Part shown: piece by piece, positions 27,071 through 36,283 of the stretch
Layout: every line of letters starts with the position of its first letter
Position numbering within the stretch: the first letter of the stretch is position 1
Source of the DNA: CAVPMN01 sp963706425
Lineage (GTDB): Bacteria > Actinomycetota > Acidimicrobiia > Acidimicrobiales > Acidimicrobilacustridaceae
Direction of reading: 5' to 3'
Assembly: GCA_963706425.1 (NCBI GenBank)
Contig: CAVPMN010000020.1
Coordinates: forward strand, 1,674,001-1,738,000
DNA length: 64,000 nucleotides
Position numbers and translations under genes: made by a program
Notes under the pieces: generated by a model
Seen by the model: only the letters and a program-made list of their open reading frames with translations
Told to the model about the DNA's origin: nothing
Databases searched by the model: none

Positions 27071-27125
27071 CGCCAGGCGAGGCGCCTGGCGACCCGTGGA
27101 CCAGCGCCAGGCGAGGCGCCTGGCG
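27071..27125. repeat. Tandem duplicate of a short hairpin
   Basis: The 21-nt dyad CGCCAGGCG-AGG-CGCCTGGCG occurs at 27071-27091 and again at 27105-27125, a period of 34 bp with almost identical flanks. It lies in the 130-bp gap between the cyclase start and the PPOX gene. It could be a small regulatory dyad that was duplicated, or a REP-like element. No T-tract follows. Confidence 0.65.
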
Positions 27126-27142
27126 ACCCGTAGGATCGGGGG

Positions 27143-27559
27143 GTGTCGACCCCCACCAATGGTCCCCGACTCGATCCTGCGGCGCTGCCCGATGGCGTCC
27201 GCCTGTTCCTCCAGGAACGTCACCTGGCCACGTTGACCACGTTGCGCCCGAACGGCACGCCTCATGTGGTGGCGGTCGGCTTCACCTGGGATGACGACGA
27301 GCAGCTGGCTCGGGTGATCACGTTCGCTTCGAGCCGCAAGGTGCGCAACCTCGACGCGAGCGACGGTGGGCCTGCCGCGATCTGCCAGGTCGACGGCGGA
27401 CGCTGGCTCACGCTCGAAGGGCGGGCGGCGGTGACCCGCGATCCGCGCCGGATCGACGAGGCCGTGCGACGCTACGCCAACCGCTATCGCCAACCCGGCG
27501 ATCGCGACGACCGCGTCGCGATCGAGCTGCGGGTCGAGCGGGTGCTCGGCCGGGCCTGA
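27143..27559 (+). CDS. PPOX-class (split-barrel) FMN/F420-binding oxidoreductase
   Basis: 138 residues from GTG 27143. The pattern FLQERHLATLTTLRPNGTPHVVAVGFTWDDD, then ITFASSRKVRNLDAS, QVDGGRWLTLEGRAAVTRDP and a terminal ELRVERVLG, is that of the Rv1155-type split beta-barrel family, many of which use F420. It reduces small unsaturated substrates in characterised relatives. The substrate here is unknown. It is followed after 14 bp by a LuxR-type regulator on the same strand. Confidence 0.8.
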   Translation: MSTPTNGPRLDPAALPDGVRLFLQERHLATLTTLRPNGTPHVVAVGFTWDDDEQLARVITFASSRKVRNLDASDGGPAAICQVDGGRWLTLEGRAAVTRDPRRIDEAVRRYANRYRQPGDRDDRVAIELRVERVLGRA

Positions 27560-27573
27560 TCGACGGAGACCCC

Positions 27574-28249
27574 ATGCCGGATCACGACGTGCCGCCCGCA
27601 CCCGACCGCACGACGGTCGTGGTCGCCCACACCGATGTAGGTCGTCGAGCGACTCTCGCCGGCGTGCTCGGCCAACCCGACGACCTCGAGCTGGTCGGCG
27701 ACGGTGGCTCGCTCCAGGCCGCAGGTGACCTCGCAACGACCCTGGTGCCCGACGTGCTCGTGATCGACTGCCGACTCGACGACAGCCGACTCGAGCCTCC
27801 CGCCGGCACCGATGCCTTCGCTCTCTCCGCCTCGATCGCCGACCTGCTGCCCGCCATCCGCAGCGTCATCGTGACCGACACCGACAACACCGACACCGGA
27901 GCGCGCTTCGTCGCATCCGGGGCCATCGGGCTCGTGTTCGACGACGACCTCGACCAGCGAGCGGTCGACGTCGTGCGCCGGGCCGCTCGCGGCGAAGCGC
28001 TCGTCACGCCCGGCTGGGCAGCGGCGCTCGGCGCGCTGCTCGACGGCTCGACGGCGCCTATCCCGGAGTCGCTCGCGACCTTCAGCGACGACGAGGTGGC
28101 CGTGGTGCGGGCCCTTGCCGACGGACTGGGCGCCGCAGAGTTGGCCGCACGGCTGACGGTGCCACGAACGGGTCGTCAACCTGCTGGTCGCGTCGGCGCT
28201 CCACAAGGCCCGCCGGGCCCGTCGCGACCAGGCGTTGCTGGAACCATGA
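27574..28249 (+). CDS. Response-regulator-like protein with LuxR-type HTH (one frameshift)
   Basis: The first 130 residues look like a receiver domain: TTVVVAHTDVGRRATLAGVLG, then VPDVLVIDCRLDD with a plausible phosphorylatable Asp, and VRRAARGEALVTPG. The acidic pair at the start is not conserved, and the switch Lys is not obvious, so phosphorylation may be lost. The C-terminal HTH (FSDDEVAVVRALADGLGAAELAARL) is broken by one surplus base near 28170. The next frame gives RVVNLLVASALHKARRARRDQALLEP and stops at 28249. No histidine kinase is adjacent. Confidence 0.68.
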
Positions 28250-28301
28250 AGGCGATCCTCACGTAGGAGGCGTCGTTGGGAGGCCTCGGGTACGTGAGGC
28301 C

Positions 28302-28688
28302 TCAGGCCTCGTAGGGGTGCATCTCGGCGGCGTCCCAGAAGGCGCGCATGGTGGTGATGCGGCCGTCGTCGTCGAAGGTCATCACGTCGATGATGTCGAC
28401 GGCCATCTTGGTGCCGCCGAGGTCGTTCACCGCCTGCATCGGGAACGCGGCCTCCGCACCGGCCACCCGCACCGGGCCAGTGCGCACGAGCAGGATCGAC
28501 TCCGAGAGCTGGTGCACGATGTCCCAGAACTCCGAGATCTGGTCGACCCCGCGCCGCACGTCGGTGCCCACCGGATCCTCGACCGTGGCATCGGGAGCGA
28601 ACAGATCGAGCCAACCCTGCTTGTCGTTGGCGCTCATGCACTCGGTGTAGCGATCGATGGTCGCACGGATCTGATCAGGGGTCGGCAC
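28302..28688 (-). CDS. Ketosteroid-isomerase-like protein (NTF2/SnoaL fold)
   Basis: 128 residues. The alpha+beta NTF2-like fold is suggested by the N-terminal helix IRATIDRYTECMSANDKQGWLDLFAPDATVEDPVG and the C-terminal strands. Tyr14 and Asp38 fall exactly at the numbers of the catalytic Tyr and base Asp of bacterial delta-5-3-ketosteroid isomerase. Asp101 is close to the third catalytic Asp (99). That makes isomerase activity plausible, although many NTF2-fold proteins are not isomerases. GTG 28688 lies inside the 3' end of the NDH-2 gene (14-bp overlap), so the two are translationally linked. Confidence 0.75.
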   Translation of the reverse strand: MPTPDQIRATIDRYTECMSANDKQGWLDLFAPDATVEDPVGTDVRRGVDQISEFWDIVHQLSESILLVRTGPVRVAGAEAAFPMQAVNDLGGTKMAVDIIDVMTFDDDGRITTMRAFWDAAEMHPYEA

Positions 28689-30057
28689 TGGTGGCTCCTG
28701 GGTCGCTCACTCCGACGTCGGCCGGGTCGTCAGCATTGTCTGCTGCTCGGGGGGCGAGCGTAGTCAGCCCGACGCCGTCGGAGATCGGGTGGGGCGCGTG
28801 AGGCAGCACCTCGGGCCGCAGGATGAGGCGCGGCCCCCGATCCCAGGTGAGGTAGTTCCACGCCCAGTTGACGAAGACCGAGAACCGGTTGCGCACGCCG
28901 AGGAGGTAGACGAGGTGCAACCCCAACCAAGCCATCCACGCGATCGGCCCCGTGAGCTTGATGCCGCCCGCCAACTCGGCCACCGCGGCCCGCCGGCCGA
29001 TGGTGGCCATGATCCCCTTGTCGACGTAGTGGAAGTCGCGGCGAGGTTGGCGAGCGATGGTGGCGAGGATCTGGTCGGCGGCGTGCTTCCCGGTCTGGAT
29101 CGCCACCTGCGACAGCTGCGGCAAGCGGCCGCCGGACCCGTCGTCGATGTCGGCCACGTCGCCGATGGCGAAAGCATTGGGATGCCCGGGTATGGAAAGG
29201 TCGCCGTTGACCGCGATGCGCCCGCCCCGACCCTGCGCCACCTTCAGAGTGTCGGCGATGCCGCCGGCGCGCACACCCGCCGCCCACACGAGACAGCGCG
29301 TCGGAATCACCTCACCCGACGCCAGCCGCACCGAATCGACGGTCACCGATTCGACCACCTCGCCGGTGCGCACCTCGACGCCCCGCGCCTCGAGCACCTT
29401 GCGCGCGTAACGCTGAGACCCGTTGCTGAACGCCGTCAAGAGGTGGTCGGCCTGTTCCAGCAGGATGATGCGACTCCGGTGGACGTCGAGGTCGTGGAAG
29501 TCCTGGGCGAGCACCTTGTCGACCAGCTCGGCCATGGCGCCGGCCATCTCGACCCCCGTGGGACCGCCGCCCACCACCACGATGTTGAGCACCCCTTCGG
29601 GCACCAACGAGGGCATCGAGTCGGCTGCCTCGAACAGGCTCAACAGGTGGTTGCGGAGTCGCACCGCGTCTTCGAGCGTGTAGAGCGGGAACGAGAACTC
29701 GTCGGCGCCGTCGACGCCGAAGTAGTTGGCGGTCGACCCGGCCGCCACGATGAGGTAGTCGAAGTCGACCGCTGGCTCGTCGCGCAGCGCGACCTGTTTG
29801 CGCTCCCAATCGACGCCCACCACCTCCGACTTCCGGAAGAACACGCGCTGCTGGCGCCGGAACGAGGCCCGCACCGGATAGCCGACATCGGCCGGGTTCA
29901 AGCCGGCCGAGGCCACTTGGTAGAGCAACGGCAGGAACTGGTGGTAGTTGTGGCGATCGATCAAGGTGACGTCGACGGCCTCGCGCTCGAGTCGTTTGGC
30001 GGCATTGAGCCCGCCGAAGCCGGCTCCGACGATCACCACATGCGGACGGGCGCCCAT
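28675..30057 (-). CDS. ndh: Type II NADH dehydrogenase (NDH-2)
   Basis: 460 residues. The first dinucleotide motif VVIVGAGFGGLNAAKRL binds FAD and the second, IVVVGGGPTGVEMAGAM (about residue 160), binds NADH. CLVWAAGVRAGG and NAFAIGDVADID are typical of NDH-2, and the quinone-site region LPQLSQVAIQTGKHAADQI is present. A C-terminal hydrophobic stretch (about 370-400) anchors it to the membrane. It oxidises NADH and reduces menaquinone without proton pumping, feeding the bc complex encoded at the start of the window. It overlaps the downstream isomerase-like gene by 14 bp. Confidence 0.9.
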   Translation of the reverse strand: MGARPHVVIVGAGFGGLNAAKRLEREAVDVTLIDRHNYHQFLPLLYQVASAGLNPADVGYPVRASFRRQQRVFFRKSEVVGVDWERKQVALRDEPAVDFDYLIVAAGSTANYFGVDGADEFSFPLYTLEDAVRLRNHLLSLFEAADSMPSLVPEGVLNIVVVGGGPTGVEMAGAMAELVDKVLAQDFHDLDVHRSRIILLEQADHLLTAFSNGSQRYARKVLEARGVEVRTGEVVESVTVDSVRLASGEVIPTRCLVWAAGVRAGGIADTLKVAQGRGGRIAVNGDLSIPGHPNAFAIGDVADIDDGSGGRLPQLSQVAIQTGKHAADQILATIARQPRRDFHYVDKGIMATIGRRAAVAELAGGIKLTGPIAWMAWLGLHLVYLLGVRNRFSVFVNWAWNYLTWDRGPRLILRPEVLPHAPHPISDGVGLTTLAPRAADNADDPADVGVSDPGATSADP

Positions 30058-30105
30058 CGATCCATCATGCCCGCGGTGGCCCGGTAACCACCTCGCCGTC
30101 GGCCT

Positions 30106-30897
30106 TTACCTCGACCGGAGTCCCGCACCAGGGGGTTGGCAACGAGGGCACCAATAGGTGCTGCGCCGGTGCTCACCGGTGCGCTGCATCTGCACCGGCG
30201 AGCCGCAGTGTCGGCAGGGTCGGCGCCACCGCCCGTAGACCGCCAGCGTGCCGGGCGGACCGGGCGCGGTGGTGCGGGGACCGGCACCGAGGTTCGCCTG
30301 GAGCAGCCGCGAGGCGGTGTCGACCAGGCGCTCGAGCATCACGTGGTCGAGTTCGCCCACGGGTGTGAGGGGGTGCAGGCCGAGCGCGAAGCACACCTCG
30401 CTCTTGTAGACGTTGCCCACCCCACAACAGATGCGCTGGTCGAGCAGCACGTCGGCCACCTCGGTGTCGGGCAGGACGAGCCGGTCGATCCGCCGCAGGC
30501 ACTCGGCGATATCGGGGGCGGGGCGGCAGAGGTCGGGGCCGAGGTGCTCGGTGGCCCGGCCACTGATGTCCAAGCGCACGGTCGGCGCGCTGAAGCACAC
30601 CGCCACCCAGCCCTCGACCTCGATGACCACCCTCGCCAGGTGCGCCGGTCGGCGCCAGCGCTCGCCGATGGCATAGAGGTGCCAGCTGCCCGACATGCCG
30701 AGGTGGGTCTGCAGCACCCGACCGTCGCCGAAGCCGACGAGCAGATGCTTGCCCTTGGCCTCGACCGACTCGATCACCGTGCCCGGTCGTGGATGGGGCC
30801 GACGGACGCGCGGCGCATCGAAGCGGACGAGCGCCCGGCCGACGAGCGCCGGTCGCAGGCGCGCCGCCGTGCGGTGAATCGTGTCGCCCTCGGGCAC
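30106..30897 (-). CDS. nei2: Endonuclease VIII / formamidopyrimidine-DNA glycosylase family (Nei2)
   Basis: 263 residues. The mature N-terminus PEGDTIHRTAARL supplies the Pro2 nucleophile and Glu3 of the Fpg/Nei family. The H2TH region contains LLDQRICCGVGNVYKSEVCFALG. A C-terminal zinc finger (CRHC...CPRC, near residues 228-254) completes the enzyme. It excises oxidised bases. It lies 23 bp downstream of lhr, the same order as lhr-nei2 in mycobacteria, which supports the Nei2 assignment. Confidence 0.9.
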   Translation of the reverse strand: MPEGDTIHRTAARLRPALVGRALVRFDAPRVRRPHPRPGTVIESVEAKGKHLLVGFGDGRVLQTHLGMSGSWHLYAIGERWRRPAHLARVVIEVEGWVAVCFSAPTVRLDISGRATEHLGPDLCRPAPDIAECLRRIDRLVLPDTEVADVLLDQRICCGVGNVYKSEVCFALGLHPLTPVGELDHVMLERLVDTASRLLQANLGAGPRTTAPGPPGTLAVYGRWRRPCRHCGSPVQMQRTGEHRRSTYWCPRCQPPGAGLRSR

Positions 30898-30920
30898 CGG
30901 CCCAGTGTCGGGGGCGCGTG

Positions 30921-33900
30921 CTACGCGCGCAACGTGAGGCCGCGGTAACCGTCGACGAAGCCCAGGTGACGGAGCTGCTCCGCGATGGGCGACTCGACGG
31001 CGGGCTCACCGTCGATCTTGGCGATCTCGAGCTTGCGGTAGCGACCGTCCTTCACGAGCGACACGAGCGCCTCGGGCCAATGCGGATGGTGGGCAGACGC
31101 GGCGAAGGTGGCGAGGCTGCGACCGCCGCGCTCGAGATAGGCGACGGGCTCGCCGCCGACGGTCACGAGGTGGGCCCCGGCCTGCCGGGCGGGCCGACCC
31201 TGGCTCTCGGGCCAGGGCAGCGCGGCACCGAACGGTTGGGCGGGGTCGGTGGCGGCCAACACGAGGGGGGCGAGATCGTCGGGACCGATGTCGCGGCAGG
31301 CGCGCAGGCGGTCGACCGCGCCGGGCAACGCGAACTGGGCGGCCCCCAGCCCGGCCACGAAGTAGCCCCGCCGCACATGACCACGCTCTTCGAGCGCCTT
31401 GAGCACCGGATAGACCGCCGCGAACCCGCCGTCGACCCCTTCCGCCAACACCGCCTCGCGGGTGAGCACACCGTGACGCTCGAGCAGCTGGCGTGCCTGT
31501 GCGTGGGCCACCTCGGTGGGCGACGGCCTGGGCTCGAGCATCGGCGCCACCAGCGACCAGCGGCCCGCGGCGCTCGGCGGGCCGAGCCGGCTGATGGAGC
31601 CGACCGCAGGTCGACCCAGGTCGGGACGCCGACCGTGGGCGCGCAGCCCGCGTGGTCGGCGCGCCGATGCCGCCTTGCGGGGCTTGGCGCCCACCAGGGC
31701 GCGCAGCGGGGCGAGCGAGTCGTTGGTGACCTCACCCGACCAGACCAGGGCCCAGAGCGCGGCCGACACGGTGTCGTCGTCGTAGGGCTGGCCGGCCTGC
31801 TGCGCGGCGGCCACCAGCTCGGGCCAGAACGACGCGCCCCGATCGGCCAGGTGCCCGCGGAGCGCCTGCTCGACCTCGCCCTCCGGTGGCTCGACGGCGG
31901 CGTTGAACGCGGGCGCCAGCAGCCCGGCCTGGTCGCGGAACAACAGGCGGACGCGGCCGTCGGAGGCGCCGAGGGGGCCGGCGCCGACCCACACCACCTC
32001 GCCAGCCGTGCAGAGGGCATCGAGATCGGCTGGTCGATAGCCGGCCACCCGGGCGGCGAGCACATCGTCTTCGAGCACCGACGCCGGCACGGCCGTGCCC
32101 TGCAGACCGCCGATGGCCTCGACCACCGCGTCGATGCCCCGGCGGGGCACGCCCACCCCCTGCCACCGCGGCAAGAAGCGGGCCAGCGTGGAGCTCTCGA
32201 CCGGCTCGACCTCGCGCCGCAGCGCCGCCAACGAGCGCCTGCGGAGCTGGCGCAGCACGTCGGCGTCGCACCACTCGCGTTCGATGCCGTCGGGCCGGAA
32301 CTCGCCGCGAACGAGCCGGCCGTCGGACTCGAGGGCATCGAGGACCGGCCCGACCCGATCGAGGGAGAGACCCAGGCGGCCGGCCAGCTGGGCGCCCACG
32401 AACGGACCGTGGGTGCGCGCGAACCGCGCCACCAGGTCGGCGAGCGGCGTGGCAACGGGGTCGGTGTAGGCGGCCGGCAGACCCATGGGCAGCGCCACCC
32501 CGAGGGCATCGCGCAGCCGGGCGGCGTCGTCGGCCGCCGCGATGCGGGACTCGCCGGCCACCGTGACCTCGATGGCCCGGCGCTCACCGAGCAGACCGTC
32601 GATGAACCCGGCCACCTGTTCGGGAGACGCCTCGACGCGCGCTTCGACCTCCCACCGGGACAGCGGCCCGAGCGTGCGCAGCAGGTCGTGCACCTCGTCG
32701 GCGTCGCGGGCGCGACGACCGTCGGCCAACCGCTGCAGCTCGAGCTCGAGATCGGCGAGCACCACGGGGTCGACCAGGTCGCGCAACTCTTCGGCGCCGA
32801 GCAGATCGCGCAGGAGATCGCGGTCGAGCGCCAGCGCGGCGGCCCGCCGTTCGGCCAAAGGTGCGTCGCCTTCGTACATGTAGACGGCGATCCACCCGAA
32901 CAGCAGCGACTGCGCGAACGGAGAGGCTCGAGGAGTGTCGACAGGCACCACCCGTATGCGGCGCGACCGGAGATCGGTGAGCACCTGGCGGAGCGCTGGC
33001 AGGTCGAAGACGTCGTTGAGGCACTCGCGTGTCGTCTCGAGCAGGATCGGGAAGTCGGGGTGCTTGGCCGCGACGGTGAGCAGGTCGGCGGCGCGCTGGC
33101 GCTGCTGCCACAGCGGCGTGCGCCGATCGGGCCGCCGTCTCGGCAGCAGCAGGGCGCGCGCCGCGCACTCGCGAAAGCGCGAGGCGAACATGGCGGTGGA
33201 CGGCAGTTGCGCCACCACGATGTCGCTCAGCTCGTCGGGGTCGATCAGCAGCTCATCGACCGGGATGGTGTCGGTGGCATCGGGGAGCCGCAGCACGATG
33301 CCGTCGTCGCTCCACATGAGCTCGACGTCGATGCCGTGGCGGTCGGCCAGCCGGGTCTGCAGGGCGATGGCCCAGGGCGCGTGCACCTGCGCCCCGAACG
33401 GCGTGAGGATGCACACCCGCCAGTCGCCGATCTCGTCACGGAAGCGCTCGACCACGACGGTGCGGTCGTCGGGCACCACGCCGGCCGATGCCTCGGCTTG
33501 CTCGTCGAGGTAGCCGAGCAGGTTCTTGGCGGCCAGCGGATCGAGGCCGAGATCGGTGTGCAGGCGGGCGAGCGCCGCCTCGGCGGGCTGGGCCCGCAGC
33601 TCGCGGACGAACGCGCCGAGCGCCTGGCCGAGCTCGATGGGGCGGCCGGGCCCGTCGCCGTGCCAGAACGGCATCTTCCCTGGCTCGCCGGGAGCGGGCA
33701 CCACCACCACCCGATCGGGGGTGATGTCTTCGATGCGCCAGGTGCTGGCCCCGAGGAGGAAGGTCTCGCCCGGGCGGCTCTCGTAGACCATCTCCTCGTC
33801 GAGCTCGCCCACGCGGGTGCCGTCGGGCAGGAACACCCCGTAGAGCCCCCGGTCGGGGATGGTGCCTCCGCTGGTGACCGCCAGGCGTTGCGTGCCCGCA

Positions 33901-35459
33901 CGACCGCGGACCACCTCGTGCACCCGATCCCACACGAGTCGGGGCCGCAGCTCGCCGAACTCGTCGGAGGGATAGCGCCCCGAGAGCAGATCGAGCACGT
34001 TGGTGAGCACGTCGTCGGAGAGCTCGGCGAAGTTGGCGGCGCGGCGCACCAACGTGGCCAGCTGCGCCACCGGCCACTCGTCGAGTGCACACATCGCCAC
34101 GATCTGCTGGGCGAGCACGTCGAGCGGGTTGCGGGGATAGCGAGTCGACTCGATGAGACCGTCGCGCATGCGGTCGACCACGACGGCGGCCTCGACGAGA
34201 TCGGCCCGGTGCTTCGGAAAGATCTTGCCCCGGCTGGGCTCGCCCACCTGGTGGCCCGCACGGCCGATGCGCTGCAGGCCGGTGGAGACCGCGCCCGGTG
34301 ACTCGACCTGGATGACGAGGTCGACCGCGCCCATGTCGATACCGAGCTCGAGCGAGCTGGTGGCCACCAAGCCCTTGAGCGTGCCCTGCTTGAGCTCGTC
34401 TTCGATCTGGAGCCGTCGCTCTCGTGACAGCGACCCGTGGTGAGCCTTCACCAGCTCGTGGGAGGGAGGGGGCGGGCGGCCCTCGGCCTCGGCCGCACGG
34501 TTGAGGCCGTCGATCGCCAGTTCGTTGAGCCGGGTGGCCAGTCGCTCGGCCAACCGCCGGGCGTTGACGAAGATGATGGTGGAGCGGTGCTGCTCGACCA
34601 GCTCGAGCAGCCGGGGATGGATCGAGGGCCAGATCGAGCTACGCACCGGCCCGGCCGCCGCCGGGCCACCGACCGGGTCGTCGATGACCTCGCCGAGCGC
34701 GCCCATGTCGTCGACGGGCACCACCACCTCGATCTCCATCGGCTTGCGCACGCCAGCGTCGACGATGGTGACCGGGCGAGGTCGGCGATCGTCGTCGTAG
34801 CCGCCGAGGAAGCGGGCGATCTCGTCGAGCGGCCGCTGGGTGGCCGACAGGCCGATGCGCTGCACGGGTGCGTCGGTGATCTCGTCGAGCCGTTCGAGCG
34901 ACAACGCCAGATGGGCGCCTCGTTTGGTGCGGGCCAGCGCGTGGATCTCGTCGACGATGACGGCTTCGACCCCCCGCAGGGTGTCGCGCGCCGCCGAGGT
35001 GAGCAGGAGGTAGAGCGACTCGGGGGTGGTGATGAGCAGGTCGGGCGGATGGCGTTGCATCCGGCGGCGCTCGTCGGCGGGGGTGTCGCCGGTGCGCATC
35101 GCCACGGTGGGCAGATGGGTACTCGACCCGAGCCGCTCGGCCGCCAGGCCGATGCCGAGCAGGGGGGCCCGCAGGTTCTTCTCGACGTCGACCGCCAGGG
35201 CCCGGAGGGGCGAGATGTAGAGCAGGCGGGTGCGCCGCGTCTTGTCGTCAGGGGGCGGCTCGGTGACCAGCCGATCGATGCCCGAGAGGAACGCAGCGAG
35301 CGTCTTGCCCGATCCGGTGGGCGCGAGGATGAGCGTGTGCTCGCCCTCGGCGATGGGTGGCCAGCCCTGCTCCTGCGCGGCGGTGGGTGCCGGGAAGGTG
35401 GTGGTGAACCACTCGCGCACCGGCGGCGAGAATCGGTCGACGACCCGGTGCTCGGCCAC
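30921..35459 (-). CDS. lhr: Lhr-family ATP-dependent DNA helicase
   Basis: 1512 residues, the normal size of bacterial Lhr. The superfamily 2 helicase core at the N-terminus has Walker A APTGSGKTLAAFLSG (about residue 46), DEIH motif II, SATQ motif III and LQRIGRAGHQ motif VI. A winged-helix and Lhr-specific region follows, and a long C-terminal extension characteristic of the full-length protein. It translocates 3'-5' on single-stranded DNA and is thought to act in DNA repair. The frame is intact over 4.5 kb, in contrast to many other genes in this window. A 1170-codon open frame on the other strand is only its shadow. Confidence 0.96.
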   Translation of the reverse strand: MAEHRVVDRFSPPVREWFTTTFPAPTAAQEQGWPPIAEGEHTLILAPTGSGKTLAAFLSGIDRLVTEPPPDDKTRRTRLLYISPLRALAVDVEKNLRAPLLGIGLAAERLGSSTHLPTVAMRTGDTPADERRRMQRHPPDLLITTPESLYLLLTSAARDTLRGVEAVIVDEIHALARTKRGAHLALSLERLDEITDAPVQRIGLSATQRPLDEIARFLGGYDDDRRPRPVTIVDAGVRKPMEIEVVVPVDDMGALGEVIDDPVGGPAAAGPVRSSIWPSIHPRLLELVEQHRSTIIFVNARRLAERLATRLNELAIDGLNRAAEAEGRPPPPSHELVKAHHGSLSRERRLQIEDELKQGTLKGLVATSSLELGIDMGAVDLVIQVESPGAVSTGLQRIGRAGHQVGEPSRGKIFPKHRADLVEAAVVVDRMRDGLIESTRYPRNPLDVLAQQIVAMCALDEWPVAQLATLVRRAANFAELSDDVLTNVLDLLSGRYPSDEFGELRPRLVWDRVHEVVRGRAGTQRLAVTSGGTIPDRGLYGVFLPDGTRVGELDEEMVYESRPGETFLLGASTWRIEDITPDRVVVVPAPGEPGKMPFWHGDGPGRPIELGQALGAFVRELRAQPAEAALARLHTDLGLDPLAAKNLLGYLDEQAEASAGVVPDDRTVVVERFRDEIGDWRVCILTPFGAQVHAPWAIALQTRLADRHGIDVELMWSDDGIVLRLPDATDTIPVDELLIDPDELSDIVVAQLPSTAMFASRFRECAARALLLPRRRPDRRTPLWQQRQRAADLLTVAAKHPDFPILLETTRECLNDVFDLPALRQVLTDLRSRRIRVVPVDTPRASPFAQSLLFGWIAVYMYEGDAPLAERRAAALALDRDLLRDLLGAEELRDLVDPVVLADLELELQRLADGRRARDADEVHDLLRTLGPLSRWEVEARVEASPEQVAGFIDGLLGERRAIEVTVAGESRIAAADDAARLRDALGVALPMGLPAAYTDPVATPLADLVARFARTHGPFVGAQLAGRLGLSLDRVGPVLDALESDGRLVRGEFRPDGIEREWCDADVLRQLRRRSLAALRREVEPVESSTLARFLPRWQGVGVPRRGIDAVVEAIGGLQGTAVPASVLEDDVLAARVAGYRPADLDALCTAGEVVWVGAGPLGASDGRVRLLFRDQAGLLAPAFNAAVEPPEGEVEQALRGHLADRGASFWPELVAAAQQAGQPYDDDTVSAALWALVWSGEVTNDSLAPLRALVGAKPRKAASARRPRGLRAHGRRPDLGRPAVGSISRLGPPSAAGRWSLVAPMLEPRPSPTEVAHAQARQLLERHGVLTREAVLAEGVDGGFAAVYPVLKALEERGHVRRGYFVAGLGAAQFALPGAVDRLRACRDIGPDDLAPLVLAATDPAQPFGAALPWPESQGRPARQAGAHLVTVGGEPVAYLERGGRSLATFAASAHHPHWPEALVSLVKDGRYRKLEIAKIDGEPAVESPIAEQLRHLGFVDGYRGLTLRA

Positions 35460-35517
35460 CCGATCACCGTACCGGTGGCCACCGACAGCTTCACCGCCCG
35501 GGACCGACCGAGTCGAC

Positions 35518-35541
35518 AGGCCGAGGTTTACACTTCGGCCT
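35518..35541. promoter_or_regulatory. Inverted repeat at the DtxR-family gene start
   Basis: AGGCCGA at 35518-35524 is the reverse complement of TCGGCCT at 35535-35541, directly before the ATG at 35542. Between the arms lies TACACT (35529-35534), a plausible -10 that would start transcription at or next to the ATG, giving a leaderless mRNA. No Shine-Dalgarno is present, which agrees. The dyad could be an autoregulatory site. Confidence 0.45.
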
Positions 35542-36210
35542 ATGGCCTCCTACCGCACGCCCGAGTGGCATCCCGCCTTCGAGGAGTACTGCGAGACCAT
35601 CTTCGAGCTGCGCGAAGACGACGTGGCGGTCATCCAGGCTCGCATCGCGGAGCGCCTCGAGGTGTCGCGCCCCGCGGTGTCCGAGATGATCCGGCGGCTC
35701 GAGGGCGCCAACCTGGTCGCCGTCGAGAAGGGCAGCATCCGGCTGACCACCGACGGCATGGAGCTGGCCGAGCAGGTCGTGCGCCGCCATCGGCTGGCCG
35801 AGCGCTTCCTCACCGACATCCTCGGCCTGTCGTGGGCCGACGCCCACGTCGAGGCGGGCAAGTGGGAGCACGTGATCTCCGAGCCGGTCGAGCAGGCCAT
35901 GATCCGGGTGCTGGGCGATCCCACCACCTGCCCGCACGGCAACCCCATCCCCGGCTCCAACTACCAACCACCCGACGCCGTCTCGCTCAACGAGCTGGGC
36001 GTGGGCTCGCACTTCACCGTCACCCGCATCCCCGAAGAGCTCGAGTTCACGCCGGGACTGCTCGACTTCCTCGAGGAGTCGTCGCTGCAGCCCGGCATGT
36101 CGGGCACGATCACCGCCAGCTCGCCCGACGGCACCACCACCGTCGAGATCGACGGCAAGCACGTCGGCATCGGCGCCTTCGCCAGCCAGCGCATCCTCGT
36201 CACCAGCTGA
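35542..36210 (+). CDS. DtxR/IdeR-MntR family metal-dependent repressor
   Basis: 222 residues from ATG 35542, the full three-domain length. The HTH is AVIQARIAERLEVSRPAVSEMIRRLEGANLV, followed by the dimerisation domain RRHRLAERFLTDILGLSWADAHVEAGKWEHVIS and a C-terminal SH3-like domain. Glu and His of the primary metal site (WEH) are kept, but the Cys of DtxR/IdeR (EACRWEH) is Gly here. The following CPHGNPIPG is the form common in manganese-type regulators. Whether it senses iron or manganese is therefore open. It sits 116 bp upstream of an iron transporter gene, whose leader has an IdeR-like box. Confidence 0.88.
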   Translation: MASYRTPEWHPAFEEYCETIFELREDDVAVIQARIAERLEVSRPAVSEMIRRLEGANLVAVEKGSIRLTTDGMELAEQVVRRHRLAERFLTDILGLSWADAHVEAGKWEHVISEPVEQAMIRVLGDPTTCPHGNPIPGSNYQPPDAVSLNELGVGSHFTVTRIPEELEFTPGLLDFLEESSLQPGMSGTITASSPDGTTTVEIDGKHVGIGAFASQRILVTS

Positions 36211-36283
36211 CTCGGCACCCGCAGGTGCATCTTCGGGCTGACGCGGCGCGGGCTGCGGCTTGACACCGCCCTGCGCTCCCTGC

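Noticed and set aside
30789..34301. A 1170-codon open frame on the plus strand
   Set aside because: It is antisense to the conserved lhr gene, its translation is Arg/Gly/Gln-rich without any motif, and long antisense frames are expected at this GC content.
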